A stretch of DNA of 55,535 nt from Oligoflexus sp. (GCA_014377445.1 JACMPP010000126.1:1-55535); one strand, 5' to 3'; shown: positions 25,845-35,201, numbered from the stretch's first letter. The notes: generated by a model not told the origin, from the sequence alone. Translations and numbers: made by a program.

Positions 25845-26520
25845 GACTTTCTTTCGGTTAAACACTTTGAGCCTGCTTGCCTTTTTGTCTTGGTCGTTTT
25901 CTGTCCCTCCTGCTCAAGCGGCAGTGGGCGTGGGTCCTAAACATGTTTACATTCTTTATCCAGGCGTCGACACGATCTGGGGCAGCTACATCTTCGTCGT
26001 CGCGAACGATGGCCAGGCTCCCGAGCAGTTGACCTTTCCCGTTATGCTCCCCAAGGAAACGGTCGACTTTCAAGCCCAGGATACCCTGAGCCCGCAGGAA
26101 CTCAAACTTGGCAAGGACGGTGGCATCACGATCGACAAGAGCTTTCCATCCGGGGAAACGCTGCTTCAGATCAGTTTCAAGCTCCCTGCAGCTCAAGGGA
26201 GTTCGACGGCGACGATCACAGCGCCTTATCCCTACCAGTCGGTGGGCGTCTTTGTTTGGCAAGACAGTTTTACAGTCAATGGACCGGCCGGGATGGAGAT
26301 ACAGAAGGGTGTGAACCTTTCGGGTAAAATCTTCGACACCTATTCCATTGGGGCCGGAGAAATCGGTAAAACGCTTTCCTATACCTTCGAGAATGTTCCG
26401 GAAGGCCGTGGACGCCTCTGGATGGTTGGAGGTATCTTTGGCGGGATTTTGCTGATTACCGGACTGACGGTGGCCTTTTATACAAGACCAAAATTGCTTC
26501 AAAATGAGGAAGTGCTGTGA
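25837..26520 (+). CDS. Exported membrane-anchored protein of the ccm operon
   Basis: 227 residues with a signal peptide (cut near PPAQA), a beta-rich periplasmic domain of about 165 residues and one C-terminal membrane span (MVGGIFGGILLITGLTVAFY) with a short cytoplasmic tail. No cysteine or heme motif is present. It overlaps the preceding gene by eight bases and the next by GTGA, so it is in the operon. Function unknown; a structural or chaperone role in cytochrome c maturation is inference from context. Confidence 0.7.
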   Translation: MLKTFFRLNTLSLLAFLSWSFSVPPAQAAVGVGPKHVYILYPGVDTIWGSYIFVVANDGQAPEQLTFPVMLPKETVDFQAQDTLSPQELKLGKDGGITIDKSFPSGETLLQISFKLPAAQGSSTATITAPYPYQSVGVFVWQDSFTVNGPAGMEIQKGVNLSGKIFDTYSIGAGEIGKTLSYTFENVPEGRGRLWMVGGIFGGILLITGLTVAFYTRPKLLQNEEVL

Positions 26521-26837
26521 AGTTCTCCAACCAACTTTTATTAGCGTTTGCGGCTGTGTTCTTCATGATGAAGGGGGGCTTCGGTATCATCACGGCCGCC
26601 TGGAAGTTCGTCCTGCCGCTGATATTTATTGGTACCGCCTATTATCTGATTAAAAAAGCGCTTTCGCCGGCCGCCAATCTCCCGACAGGCGCGGGTTACG
26701 ATTCGCAAAGAATGAAGACGCCGGATCCTGTTAGCGCGCATGAAAACAGCAATGCAAATGCGGTTATAGAGATCTGTCCCCACTGCCTTTCGGAAGTGGG
26801 TTCATGTCCCAAGTGTAAAAAGAAGAGATTTTTTTGA
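26517..26837 (+). CDS. Small membrane protein with C-terminal zinc ribbon
   Basis: 106 residues: two N-terminal hydrophobic segments (FSNQLLLAFAAVFFMMKGG and a following one), a polar linker, and a C-terminal CPHCLSEVGSCPKCKKK, whose two CxxC pairs form a zinc-ribbon-like knuckle. GTG start overlapping the previous stop. It is the last gene of the ccm operon; a minus-strand gene converges 30 bases on. The role is unknown. Confidence 0.65.
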   Translation: MKFSNQLLLAFAAVFFMMKGGFGIITAAWKFVLPLIFIGTAYYLIKKALSPAANLPTGAGYDSQRMKTPDPVSAHENSNANAVIEICPHCLSEVGSCPKCKKKRFF

Positions 26838-26868
26838 GATCCGGCGCGGCTGAAGTCCGGGTAGAAAC

Positions 26869-27723
26869 CTAGTGGCTGACGCAGCGCAGATCGTTAAAGG
26901 GGAGTGGTATTTCGATCGTGGACTCAGACAGTCGGGCCGGCATTGGCTGAAGCCTTGAGACCAGAGCATCCATCTTTTCCAAAGCCTCAACGTCGCTCCC
27001 CATCCAATCGCCCAAACGCGCTTTTAGATCTTTCAGATGTTCTTTGCCCCAGCTATCACTTGGAATGATATTGAGGCTGCCATCCTTCACCTGGAGCAGT
27101 TGAAAGTAGAAGACCTTGTCTTGAGCGAGCTTCTTAATCTGGGCGGGGCGTGCCGACCAGATGCGAGGATTGATCGCAGCCTTGCGGCCGCACGCGCCTT
27201 TTTTCGATTGATCCGTACAGAGGAAGAGCCCATAGGCGCCGTCGTCGGCCGGGACTTCGAAGGTTACTGTTTGCAGCGCGATCATATCACTCAGGCTGAG
27301 AGTCTGGGATACCTTTACGCCGCCTTTTTTGATTGATTCGACCGAGACTGTGATGAGTTTGTCTTTGGTGTTGGAAGCGATCGCCTTGATCAAATCGAAG
27401 TCACCGGTTTTGCACCACTGCGCTTCGGGCTTGGCGAGCACGTTCACACGGATTTTGTTATTGCGCACCACGGAGGGCACTTTGGTGATACCGTTGAGCA
27501 CCATGATGTTGTAGTTGCGGCGCGCAGTATCGCGGGCCTTCTCCGACTGCGTCTCCGCAGGAGCAATGATAATCTTTTCCTTAGCCGGTGCGGATTGATA
27601 CTTGTTCATACGCACCGAAGCTTGTTCGATGAGATCGCTTTCGTTTTGACGCATCATCCATATTCCGCCTACGATGCAGAGGATGATTATGAACAGTCCG
27701 CTTGGACCTTCTAATAGCTTCAT
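26869..27723 (-). CDS. Membrane-anchored periplasmic protein, unknown
   Basis: 284 residues, anchored by one N-terminal hydrophobic segment (GLFIIILCIVGGIWMM) with most of the protein predicted outside the inner membrane. It contains three or four Cys (QWCKTGDFD, LFLCTDQSKKGACGR, LRCVSH) that could form disulfides, and no recognisable domain. It converges with the ccm operon and is unlinked by strand. No family recognised. Confidence 0.65.
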   Translation of the reverse strand: MKLLEGPSGLFIIILCIVGGIWMMRQNESDLIEQASVRMNKYQSAPAKEKIIIAPAETQSEKARDTARRNYNIMVLNGITKVPSVVRNNKIRVNVLAKPEAQWCKTGDFDLIKAIASNTKDKLITVSVESIKKGGVKVSQTLSLSDMIALQTVTFEVPADDGAYGLFLCTDQSKKGACGRKAAINPRIWSARPAQIKKLAQDKVFYFQLLQVKDGSLNIIPSDSWGKEHLKDLKARLGDWMGSDVEALEKMDALVSRLQPMPARLSESTIEIPLPFNDLRCVSH

Positions 27724-27883
27724 GAAAAGACGTCTCCCTTAGTCGTGCGGAGGGTGCCTGACAGGGAAGGAAATTGATTCCTCCCATCTCTCAATCGGTA
27801 AGAATTGGAGGCCCTTGAGTTTCATGCGGGCGGGGACATAGTATTATTAAATGATATCAATAGCTTATGGATAACCGGCGCAA

Positions 27884-27914
27884 AAAAAGCGACCCAACAA
27901 AGTGGGTCGCTTCA
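27884..27914 (-). terminator. Terminator of the Hint-domain gene
   Basis: On the minus strand AAGCGACCCA pairs with TGGGTCGCTT around a short loop and is followed by a long T run. It begins about a dozen bases past the Hint-protein stop codon. Confidence 0.85.
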
Positions 27915-27926
27915 GTCTAAGTGATC

Positions 27927-29822
27927 TTATTCGCTAACGATTTGGCGGCTGGTGAGTTTGCCACTGAGTTTGTTCTGGAGGTAAAGGTCGCCCGTCATCA
28001 CGCCGTTCGCGAGAACGTAGTGATCGTCGTTTGCTGAGCTACCGACCAGTTCGAAGTTCCAGACTTCAGGAGCAGCTTCGCCTTCGGCGCGGACCTGGGT
28101 CGTGACGGATTCAATCGCCGTTTCGTTATCGCCATCCAGGAGGATGTCGGTTGCTGTCAATTGGAAAGCTGGTTTTAAGCCTGTTTTGGTGAGGAAAGGA
28201 TGCTCGCCTGTGACGACAACGGCCTTGCCTTCGGATTTGACTTCAATCAAAGGCCACTGTTCAGGACCTGCGATCACTTTTTTGATCATCTGAGCTTTCG
28301 ATGTTTTGGGATTCCATACCATATCTCCGCTGCGAATATCCGAAGCGATTTTGCTGCTTCCGTCGGCCATCAGAATCAGAGTGTCTGAGGCAAAGCAGCC
28401 GCAACCATTGCGGAGGCCCACAACTTCGCGCTGGCAGGCGGGAGCCATGTAAGACACATATTGTTTGAGCATCATGGCATCCCGGAGGACCGTGGCGTAA
28501 AGGGTAGGGTTTGTCGCACGGGCGCGGCTTGGATCCATGCCCATTTTATTTTTGATTTCCTGAGCGGAAAGCTCATAGTTGGAACAGACGATACCGCGAC
28601 CGCGTTTGTTATTCACTTCACCGGTTTTTTCCGCTTCAAAAGTATCGTTGCCATGACGGCCAGGGATCAGCGCCCGGTCGAGGTTGTTCGCAAAGTTTTC
28701 ATCACTTTTGTAGATCTCGTTGGCCGCGCTTGCAGGGCAAGAGTTCTGGCAAACCGGAGCGCCGGCATGGGCAGAGATGGAAGGAACCACGCGGCCTACG
28801 ATCACTTGTTTGCTGATGGTGAGCTTCGCTGCTTCGGAACCGTCAACGCCGATAAGTTTGGCGATAATATTGATTGAGCCTGGAGCGGATCCTGGAGTCA
28901 ACTCGTTGAGAACGTCAAGGTCGCAACCTTCTCTTTTCACGTGCTCTATTTCCGTGCCCTCTCCGCCATTCAAATCCAGTGGACGGCTTTCGCCGATAAT
29001 GGATTCCGAGCGGATGCTATTCGCCTTGTGCACGATGTTGCCTTGATTGTCGAGGCCGACGAGAATCTTATCGCCGTTCGCGATGATTTCACCGTGGTGG
29101 ATCACGCCTGCGCCTGTGAGTTGAATGATGTATTTGCCAGGAGGGAGTGGCTTCTCCGGGCTACCGAAATTATCGCCGAAGGTTGAATCGTGCTCGCCGC
29201 GAATCTTCATGCTCATCTCTTGCGGCACGGGAGCCGGGAGATTGATGCGGCCGTATGTGACAACGTCTTTTTTACTGGTTTTCGAGTCCTGAAGGTTCAC
29301 GACTCGTTTGGCCTTAACATCCACAGATACGATATAGAAGGGATATTTAGGGTGTGGATTGAGAGCCACAACTTCAAGGGTTTGAGCGTCTTTCAGTGAG
29401 GAGAGCTGATCGATGGTCTGATTAAAAATAGGTGCAACCGCTTCGATAGTCGCTTCGCCTGGTGCGAAGGAACGAACGGTGATCTGGCTATTATTGGCTT
29501 CGACGTTTTTCAACACGAAGTTAGAATTTTTTTGCAGATTCCAGGTCTTCGCAAAGTAGTCGATTGGGAAAAGCGCGGGCTCGTGTGTGACTTTGTCAGG
29601 AGTCAGACTCTCGGACATAAGGCTGCGCAATAGAGCTAGATTGGAAAGGTTACTGGACTGTCCAAGCTCTTTCATGCGTTCGCTCGTCGCTTCGTTTATC
29701 GCTTGCTGCGTTTGCCGGGTAGTCTGTGCCACAAAGAAGGATCCGACGCTCAGCGCTGTGATGCTGGCGATAACCGCCAACGATAAGGAGCCACGGTTTT
29801 TAGGACCTAACAAAGTACCCAT
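27927..29822 (-). CDS. Exported protein with C-terminal Hint (intein/hedgehog-like) domain
   Basis: About 631 residues. An N-terminal hydrophobic segment (SLSLAVIASITALSVGSFFVA) anchors or exports it; about 440 residues of mixed domain follow, then from Cys476 a Hint domain: CFASDTLILMADGSSKI, DIRSGDMVW, and TGEHPFL, which carries the TxxH motif. The end shows DDHYVLANGVMTGD, but the His-Asn of self-splicing inteins is missing. Thus N-terminal cleavage is possible while full splicing is not expected. Start 29822 is chosen for its GAGGAAGAG ribosome binding site; a nearby ATG at 29840 is an alternative. Its partner is unknown. Confidence 0.75.
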   Translation of the reverse strand: MGTLLGPKNRGSLSLAVIASITALSVGSFFVAQTTRQTQQAINEATSERMKELGQSSNLSNLALLRSLMSESLTPDKVTHEPALFPIDYFAKTWNLQKNSNFVLKNVEANNSQITVRSFAPGEATIEAVAPIFNQTIDQLSSLKDAQTLEVVALNPHPKYPFYIVSVDVKAKRVVNLQDSKTSKKDVVTYGRINLPAPVPQEMSMKIRGEHDSTFGDNFGSPEKPLPPGKYIIQLTGAGVIHHGEIIANGDKILVGLDNQGNIVHKANSIRSESIIGESRPLDLNGGEGTEIEHVKREGCDLDVLNELTPGSAPGSINIIAKLIGVDGSEAAKLTISKQVIVGRVVPSISAHAGAPVCQNSCPASAANEIYKSDENFANNLDRALIPGRHGNDTFEAEKTGEVNNKRGRGIVCSNYELSAQEIKNKMGMDPSRARATNPTLYATVLRDAMMLKQYVSYMAPACQREVVGLRNGCGCFASDTLILMADGSSKIASDIRSGDMVWNPKTSKAQMIKKVIAGPEQWPLIEVKSEGKAVVVTGEHPFLTKTGLKPAFQLTATDILLDGDNETAIESVTTQVRAEGEAAPEVWNFELVGSSANDDHYVLANGVMTGDLYLQNKLSGKLTSRQIVSE

Positions 29823-30141
29823 ACTCTCTTCCTCACGCATAGCGCCCGCTTTGACGACTTATCGGAATTCTTATGAAATTCTTGAGTAAAGGTTTTGGTC
29901 TTTCTAAGGACTAAGAGATTCTTTAATTCTTTCCGAGGATTGCAATCGTTGCGGCCGATCATTGTTCAGCGCATTTAAATCGGCTTAACGATCGCCGAGG
30001 CTGGAATCACTGAAAGGTGCCATGGGCTTCGTAGGATAGGCATTGAGGAAGGGGCGCTTTGGGCAAAAAGAACGGCCCCTCACCGAATTAAGAGGCCGCG
30101 TAAAATTCTAACTGAGAGACAGCTAAAATCTGTGGTCGAGA
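29823..30141. other. Intergenic stretch between two minus-strand genes
   Basis: About 320 bases holding a hairpin terminator at 30064-30098 and A/T-rich DNA that should carry the Hint gene's promoter. No gene is seen. Confidence 0.4.
30064..30098 (-). terminator. Terminator of the small lipoprotein gene
   Basis: On the minus strand CGGCCTCT pairs with AGGGGCCG (one mismatch) and is followed by a T-rich run (TTCTTTTT). It lies 45-75 bases past the lipoprotein stop codon. Confidence 0.6.
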
Positions 30142-30456
30142 TTAATTCTGAGCGGGTTGTTTAGCTGCAGGGGCCACACAGGTCGTCGATACGATCACTG
30201 TTTCCGTGACTGTGTTCTGGCTCTGATTCGCCGGATCTTCGTTTGGCGAAGGTGTTTGCTCTTGTGTGGTGATGGTTGCCTGTTCTTTGGCATCACAGGC
30301 CGGGACCAGCGGTTTTACCGGATCAAGGCTGAGGTCATCGCGAAGATTCGTGTCAGCGTTGGCTTGTGTCGCTCCTTTTTCGGAGAACTTAGCAGTGCCG
30401 CAAGCTGTGGCTGCAAAAACGACAAACACGAGAATAAAGCGCGCGAAAATATTCAT
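30142..30456 (-). CDS. Small lipoprotein
   Basis: 104 residues: a signal peptide with lipobox ATACG (Cys19 lipidated), then a hydrophilic, Thr/Gln/Pro-rich low-complexity segment with no domain. It lies upstream of the Hint-domain gene on the same strand, separated by a terminator. Possibly a surface lipoprotein; no function assigned. Confidence 0.6.
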   Translation of the reverse strand: MNIFARFILVFVVFAATACGTAKFSEKGATQANADTNLRDDLSLDPVKPLVPACDAKEQATITTQEQTPSPNEDPANQSQNTVTETVIVSTTCVAPAAKQPAQN

Positions 30457-30723
30457 ATCTTATCCCTGGCAAAGGCATTTAATTTTTCATGACCAGCGCT
30501 TCTTAGCTATGCCAAAAATAATTGTCAAGCGATTTGACTTAGGGAGTTGCGGAAGAAAAAAAGGAGAGCCCCGTTCCCGCTGATCACAGGACGGAATTGC
30601 GCATAAATCATGCCAGTTTGCATCACTGCTATTTCGCCCGCAATTTCTGCATAAGTCGTTGGATTCTTGTGTTTAGCTCAGGTACTTTCACTGGGTGAAG
30701 GTCACCCTCGGAGCGTCAGGTTT

Positions 30724-31227
30724 ATGGATATCATGTCGGCAGTTGGACGAGTCTTTCCCGAAACCTTGCGCGATACCGTCTTTCTTCGACTCTTTGCCCT
30801 TTGGAATGTCCCCTTGATCGCCTTCGTTCGGCCAAGGATTCTCGAGGTGAACAGTGAGAGCCTAAGGATGCTGATACCATTGCGCCGACGGACCAAGAAT
30901 CACCTGGGTTCCATGTATTTCGGATCCTTGATGATCGGGGCGGATGTCGCGGCTGCTTATTATGCGGTAAAGCTCATTTCTCAGAGTCGCGAGAAGATCG
31001 ATTTTGTATTCAAATCGTCCGAAGGACGTTTTCTCAAGCGACCGACCGCCGACGTGGTCTTCATCTGCAATCAGGGTCAAGATATTCAGCGTTTGGTGGA
31101 TCGGGCTATCGCTACGGGTGAGCGGGTGGACACCGAACTTACAGTCTTCGCCACTGTACCAAGTCTTTCGCCAGAGGTCGTCGCAGAAATTACCATGGTT
31201 TTGTCTTTGAAGAAGCGTAAAAACTAA
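30724..31227 (+). CDS. DUF4442 (hotdog-fold, thioesterase-like) protein
   Basis: 167 residues. FALWNVPLIAFVRPRILEV, IPLRRRTKNHLGSMYFGSL and IGADVAAAYYA form the signature of DUF4442, a hotdog family related to PaaI-type acyl-CoA thioesterases. The ATG at 30724 fits the family start; a TTG at 30667 is possible. It is followed by the CcmI-like gene within eleven bases, so they are probably cotranscribed. The thioester substrate is unknown. Confidence 0.75.
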   Translation: MDIMSAVGRVFPETLRDTVFLRLFALWNVPLIAFVRPRILEVNSESLRMLIPLRRRTKNHLGSMYFGSLMIGADVAAAYYAVKLISQSREKIDFVFKSSEGRFLKRPTADVVFICNQGQDIQRLVDRAIATGERVDTELTVFATVPSLSPEVVAEITMVLSLKKRKN

Positions 31228-31237
31228 GGAGAATACC

Positions 31238-31678
31238 GTGCTTAAGTGGATCGCCCTGATTGCCGTTATCATCATCGGCGGAGCCGTCGCCATCGGTTTG
31301 AATATGGGAGAGCAGTCGCCGGTTTTTGTGTCGGGAAACATCAAGATTTCCGACGAACTGAAGAGCGATGCCGTCGGTGTCGAAACGATGTTTGTCATCA
31401 TCAACGACGAAGCGAATCCCATGCCAATGCCCTTTGGTGCGATGAAAGAAAAACTGCCTCAGGACTTGAGTCAGCCGATTTCTTTTCTCGTCACAAAAGA
31501 AGCCCTTCGTGTCATGAATCCCGATGCTCCACCGCCGAAGCTTATGCGCGTTAAAGTTCGTATCGACAAGGATGGCGTTGCTGGCCCGGATCAACCTGGT
31601 GATTTGACGGGAATCATGGAACACGTGTCTTTCGGGCAGAAAGATCTTGAGATCAAGATCGATCACAAAGCCCCATAA
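31238..31678 (+). CDS. CcmI/CycH C-terminal-like periplasmic protein
   Basis: 146 residues with one N-terminal membrane span and a compact periplasmic domain. FVSGNIKISDELKSDAV, MFVIINDEANPMPMPFGAMK and the PGDLTGIMEH stretch resemble the C-terminal domain of CcmI/CycH, which handles apocytochrome c during maturation. GTG start with AAGGAGA before it. It lies about 5.4 kb from the ccm operon. The assignment is by pattern and moderate. Confidence 0.6.
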   Translation: MLKWIALIAVIIIGGAVAIGLNMGEQSPVFVSGNIKISDELKSDAVGVETMFVIINDEANPMPMPFGAMKEKLPQDLSQPISFLVTKEALRVMNPDAPPPKLMRVKVRIDKDGVAGPDQPGDLTGIMEHVSFGQKDLEIKIDHKAP

Positions 31679-31801
31679 TCCATGTTCTTTTATCCATATC
31701 TTGCGACTCGCGGTTGGCTCAGGTAATAGAGAGGAAGGTCCTTGTCCTTCCTGTCTCGGACTTTTGACCTTTAGTGCGACCTTTTATACGAGAGCTTCTT
31801 G

Positions 31802-33469
31802 ATGAATCGATCCCAATGCCAGCAGCTCATCCTAGCGATGGAAGCTGAAATTAAACGATCGATGCGATCTCTCCGAGCTCCTCGTCATCCCAAGCCTTAC
31901 TTTATCAGTTATCTTGTGCGCGATTCTCACGCGGTGACCCTGGGTGCACGCTACGGTGCCCTTTATCAGGAGAAGAGCGAGCATCGCCGCGCCTGTTATG
32001 CGGAAGTTCGTGTCGGCACCTATGGCTACGATCAGACGAGCAAGGGTGGTTTGGACGAAACGCGTGAGGAGCAGGAAGAAGCCGAACTCTTTGAATTTCC
32101 AATCGAAGGCGATCTCGACAGCTTTCGCTTTTCGCTGTGGCGCTTGACCGATTCCAAGTTTCGGGACGCCGTCGCGAAGTTTCACGGCAAGAAGTCACGT
32201 GACGTAAGTTACCTCGATCAGAATCGAAGTCTGCCGTCTTTTCAAAAGCCCGAACTCAAAGTGAAATCGACTTCCACCTTGAAGGTGAGCGACATTCGCC
32301 CTTTGAAGGAATTGAAGCTCGATCTTGAGTACTGGCGCGATTTTCTCAAAAAATCCAGTCTCGTCTACAAACAATTTCCCGAGATCAAGAATTCCTACGT
32401 GGAATTCAATGTTGAGCAGGCCACCAAGATTTTTGTCAGCTCCGAAGGCGTCACACGCGTTTGGCAGGAGCCGGTCTATAGTCTTCATTCCTATTTCTGG
32501 TTCCACACGAAGAAGCTCGATCAGGATTATTCCGTCGTGCATCACGTGGCGAATATCGATGAGATGCCGAGCCTAAAAGATTTCACCGGCGAGATCAAGC
32601 AACGCATCGAGCAGTATCGGGAAGTCGAAAGCGGCGAACCGATGACGTCGTTTGCGGGACCGGTTTTGCTGTCGCCACGCGCGGCGGGGCTCTTTCTTCA
32701 CGAAGTTGTCGGTCATCGTCTTGAGGGCAGTCGTCTGCTTTCGGAAAGTGAAGGCCGTACTTTCAAAGACAAACTCAATTCCAAGATCATGCACGAAGAT
32801 CTGACGATCGTCGATGATCCAGCAGTGAAGCAATATGGGGGCAAGACGCTCCTCGCGCATTATCCCTACGATGATGAGGGCACGCCCGCCCGGAGAGCGC
32901 TGCTCGTGGCACGCGGAGTGCTCAAAGGCTTTCTCACGACGCGCAGTCCTCTGAAAAAGCAGGGGCACCAAAGCAACGGTCACGCCCGCAATCAGATGGA
33001 CGAGCGACCGGTCAGCCGTATGGCGAACCTTATCATTGAGAGTCATAGCAAGCTGGACTGGGCGGGTATGAAGCAGCGACTGATCGATGAGATCAAGAAG
33101 CAAAAGGCGCCTTTCGGTATTATTCTGCTCGATGTGGAAGGCGGAGAGACGGAAACGGATGCCTACAATTTTCAGGCCTTCATGGGGCAGATTACACGCG
33201 CTGTGAAGGTTTATCCCAACGGGCGGGAAAAATATGTGAAAGGCGTCGACTTCGTCGGCACGCCTCTAAGCAGTCTTTCGCATATCGTGGCCGTCGGAGC
33301 GGAATCGGAAGTGGACAATGGTTTCTGCGGAGCAGAGTCGGGAACGATTCCGGTATCGACCGTAGCGCCGGCTCTCCTGATGTCGACCCTCGAACTGCAG
33401 GCGAAGAGTCCATCCAAGGTCACGCAGTATGCGATGCCCTTGCCCTGGTTTGATACTTCGAAAAGTTAA
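31802..33469 (+). CDS. Solitary TldD/PmbA-family protein
   Basis: 555 residues, longer than TldD or PmbA. The metal site is intact: FLHEVVGHRLEG (HExxxH, His300 and His305) plus the late GFCGAESGTIPVST region with a Cys. TldD/TldE-family members are metalloproteases that trim peptides or mature microcins. The first 200 residues are extended and charged. It stands alone, ending four bases into the convergent yigZ gene, while the classical pair lies 9 kb away. Function of the single member is unknown. Confidence 0.8.
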   Translation: MNRSQCQQLILAMEAEIKRSMRSLRAPRHPKPYFISYLVRDSHAVTLGARYGALYQEKSEHRRACYAEVRVGTYGYDQTSKGGLDETREEQEEAELFEFPIEGDLDSFRFSLWRLTDSKFRDAVAKFHGKKSRDVSYLDQNRSLPSFQKPELKVKSTSTLKVSDIRPLKELKLDLEYWRDFLKKSSLVYKQFPEIKNSYVEFNVEQATKIFVSSEGVTRVWQEPVYSLHSYFWFHTKKLDQDYSVVHHVANIDEMPSLKDFTGEIKQRIEQYREVESGEPMTSFAGPVLLSPRAAGLFLHEVVGHRLEGSRLLSESEGRTFKDKLNSKIMHEDLTIVDDPAVKQYGGKTLLAHYPYDDEGTPARRALLVARGVLKGFLTTRSPLKKQGHQSNGHARNQMDERPVSRMANLIIESHSKLDWAGMKQRLIDEIKKQKAPFGIILLDVEGGETETDAYNFQAFMGQITRAVKVYPNGREKYVKGVDFVGTPLSSLSHIVAVGAESEVDNGFCGAESGTIPVSTVAPALLMSTLELQAKSPSKVTQYAMPLPWFDTSKS

Positions 33470-34092
33470 GGCGAAGGCCCTCTCTTAAGCGGAGCCAACG
33501 TCCAGCTATTGGGCATCACCTCCAGCAGTCCAGGCAAATCACCCTCAGCAAGACTGATGCGGCAAAGCACATTCTCACTAAATTTCCGTTCCAAAATTTC
33601 TATCGAGTGCTTTTTCGCAAGGTACTCAAGGCGATTCTGTTCCGCGTAGGGGATCGTCAGCCATAGCTCCTGGTAGACAACGTAAGGGCCCCATTCCGCT
33701 TCCTGGATGAGCTGTCTGGCTGTGTTGCCGTAGGCTTTGACCAGACCGCCCGCGCCCAGTTTGATGCCCCCAAAATAGCGAACGACAAAGAGCGTGAGGT
33801 TGATGAGATCGTTGCCTTCCAAATGCATAAGGATAGGCTTGCCGGCGGTCCCTGAAGGTTCACCTGCATCAGAAAATCTAGTTTGCCTAATGGAAAGGGA
33901 TAGCTCATCGAAATTGTCGAGGATGCGGTAGGCGAAAGTCACGTGATTGGCGTCCGAAAACTCTCGTTCAAGAGCTTCTTTCTGCTGCTTAAACTCAATT
34001 AGGGACTGACTTATGCAGCCAATCCCTATAAATCGAGAGTTCTTCTCGATTAGCTCAGTCCTATGAGGCTTGAGTAGAATGCGGGAACTCAC
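33466..34092 (-). CDS. yigZ: YigZ/IMPACT family protein
   Basis: 208 residues with the UPF0029/IMPACT N-terminal domain: SRFIGIGCIS, ANHVTFAYRI, DAGEPSGTAGKPI and VVRYFGGIKLGAGGLVKAYG, all near-invariant. IMPACT proteins are linked to ribosome-associated stress control in eukaryotes; the bacterial function is not defined. It follows rpsU with a 3-base gap and overlaps the convergent TldD-like gene by four bases. Confidence 0.9.
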   Translation of the reverse strand: MSSRILLKPHRTELIEKNSRFIGIGCISQSLIEFKQQKEALEREFSDANHVTFAYRILDNFDELSLSIRQTRFSDAGEPSGTAGKPILMHLEGNDLINLTLFVVRYFGGIKLGAGGLVKAYGNTARQLIQEAEWGPYVVYQELWLTIPYAEQNRLEYLAKKHSIEILERKFSENVLCRISLAEGDLPGLLEVMPNSWTLAPLKRGPSP

Positions 34093-34095
34093 CGC

Positions 34096-34296
34096 TTACG
34101 CGAGGCCGAGCTTTCTCATCTGCTTCATCAAACGCTTACGAGCAGCAGCCTGCTTCTTTTTGCTTTTGATGGAAGGCTTTTCGTAGTGTTGGCGTTTTTT
34201 CAGCTCAGAAATTGTACCAGCCTTTTCGACTTGTTTCTTCAAAGCCTTCAATGCACGTTCAACGCTATCGCCTTCTTTAAGTCTTACTCCTGGCAT
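34096..34296 (-). CDS. rpsU: Ribosomal protein bS21
   Basis: 66 basic residues: [32 protein letters not shown] and a Lys/Arg-rich C-terminus. bS21 is a late-assembly protein of the 30S head/platform. The start at 34296 is chosen since AGGGGAG lies just upstream and the protein then begins MPGV; six extra residues from an earlier ATG would be atypical. Operon with yigZ. Confidence 0.93.
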   Translation of the reverse strand: MPGVRLKEGDSVERALKALKKQVEKAGTISELKKRQHYEKPSIKSKKKQAAARKRLMKQMRKLGLA

Positions 34297-34476
34297 AAAC
34301 TCCCCTAATTTCATGGCTTTAAGATGCCGTAATAATTCTAAATAATTCCGTCACGCAATAGAAATATATGCGTTTTCGGAGCCTGATACTAATGAAATTC
34401 AAATGGAAAGACCAGCAAAACTTAATCTCTACCTGCTGTCCAAGTGAAGAAAATCACTTCTGACCGAGACTTTACG

Positions 34477-35082
34477 TCAAATGGATTGGATTAGCTTGCG
34501 CTCTTTGAAGGTGACAGGTGTCTTAAGAGCTAGCCTCAAGCGTTCTATATAATCATCTGAAGATATTTCGACGGCCCCAAGGCTTGCGAGGTGAGGGGTG
34601 ATGAACTGCACCTCAAGCAGGTTCATGCCCCGCGTGACCAAATGGTTCACCAGAGTGAAAAGGGCGATTTTGGAGGCGTCGGTCTCACGGTGGAACATCG
34701 ATTCGGCGAAGAAGGCGCCACGAATTGCGATTCCGTAAGTCCCCCCAACCAGTTCGCCTTTGTTCCACACTTCCACGGAATGGCCATGACCCTGGCGAAA
34801 GAGTTCGACGAAAGCCGTGCGAATCTCCTGGTTGATCCACGTTTCCTTGCGATCCGCGCAGGCATCGATGACACCCTCAAAATCCTCGTCGATCGACACG
34901 CGAAAGGATTTTCTACGCATGGTCCGAAGCAGCGATCGCGAGACATGAAAATTATTGAGGGGGAGAATGGCGCGAGGATCCGGATGAAACCAGCAGATCT
35001 CCTCCGTCTCGGGATGAGGCATCGGAAAGTAACCATTGGCATAGGCTGATATGAGGAGTTCTGTTGTGAGAGCTGTCTTCAT
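34477..35082 (-). CDS. aat: Leucyl/phenylalanyl-tRNA-protein transferase
   Basis: 201 residues. The enzyme adds Leu or Phe from aminoacyl-tRNA to N-terminal Lys or Arg of proteins, marking them for ClpS/ClpAP degradation. Seen: ANGYFPMPH, ICWFHPDPRAILPL, GHSVEVWN, LVGGTYGIAIRGAFFAESMFHRETDASK and LLEVQFITPHL. Shorter than E. coli Aat (234) but complete at both ends. clpS and clpA are not in the window. Confidence 0.93.
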   Translation of the reverse strand: MKTALTTELLISAYANGYFPMPHPETEEICWFHPDPRAILPLNNFHVSRSLLRTMRRKSFRVSIDEDFEGVIDACADRKETWINQEIRTAFVELFRQGHGHSVEVWNKGELVGGTYGIAIRGAFFAESMFHRETDASKIALFTLVNHLVTRGMNLLEVQFITPHLASLGAVEISSDDYIERLRLALKTPVTFKERKLIQSI

Positions 35083-35151
35083 ATGCCGTGAGATCCATCG
35101 CGAAAGTTGTTTACCTCAAAATATGGACCCCGGGAGGGCTCTTCTGCAACG

Positions 35152-35182
35152 AAAAAGCGGCAAAAGCCGAAACTTTCGCCGC
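35152..35182 (-). terminator. Terminator of the HD-GYP gene
   Basis: On the minus strand GCGGCGAAAG pairs with CTTTTGCCGC with a single mismatch, and a T run follows. It begins about 20 bases past the HD-GYP stop codon. Confidence 0.75.
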
Positions 35183-35201
35183 CATAACTTTTCTATTGGT
35201 C

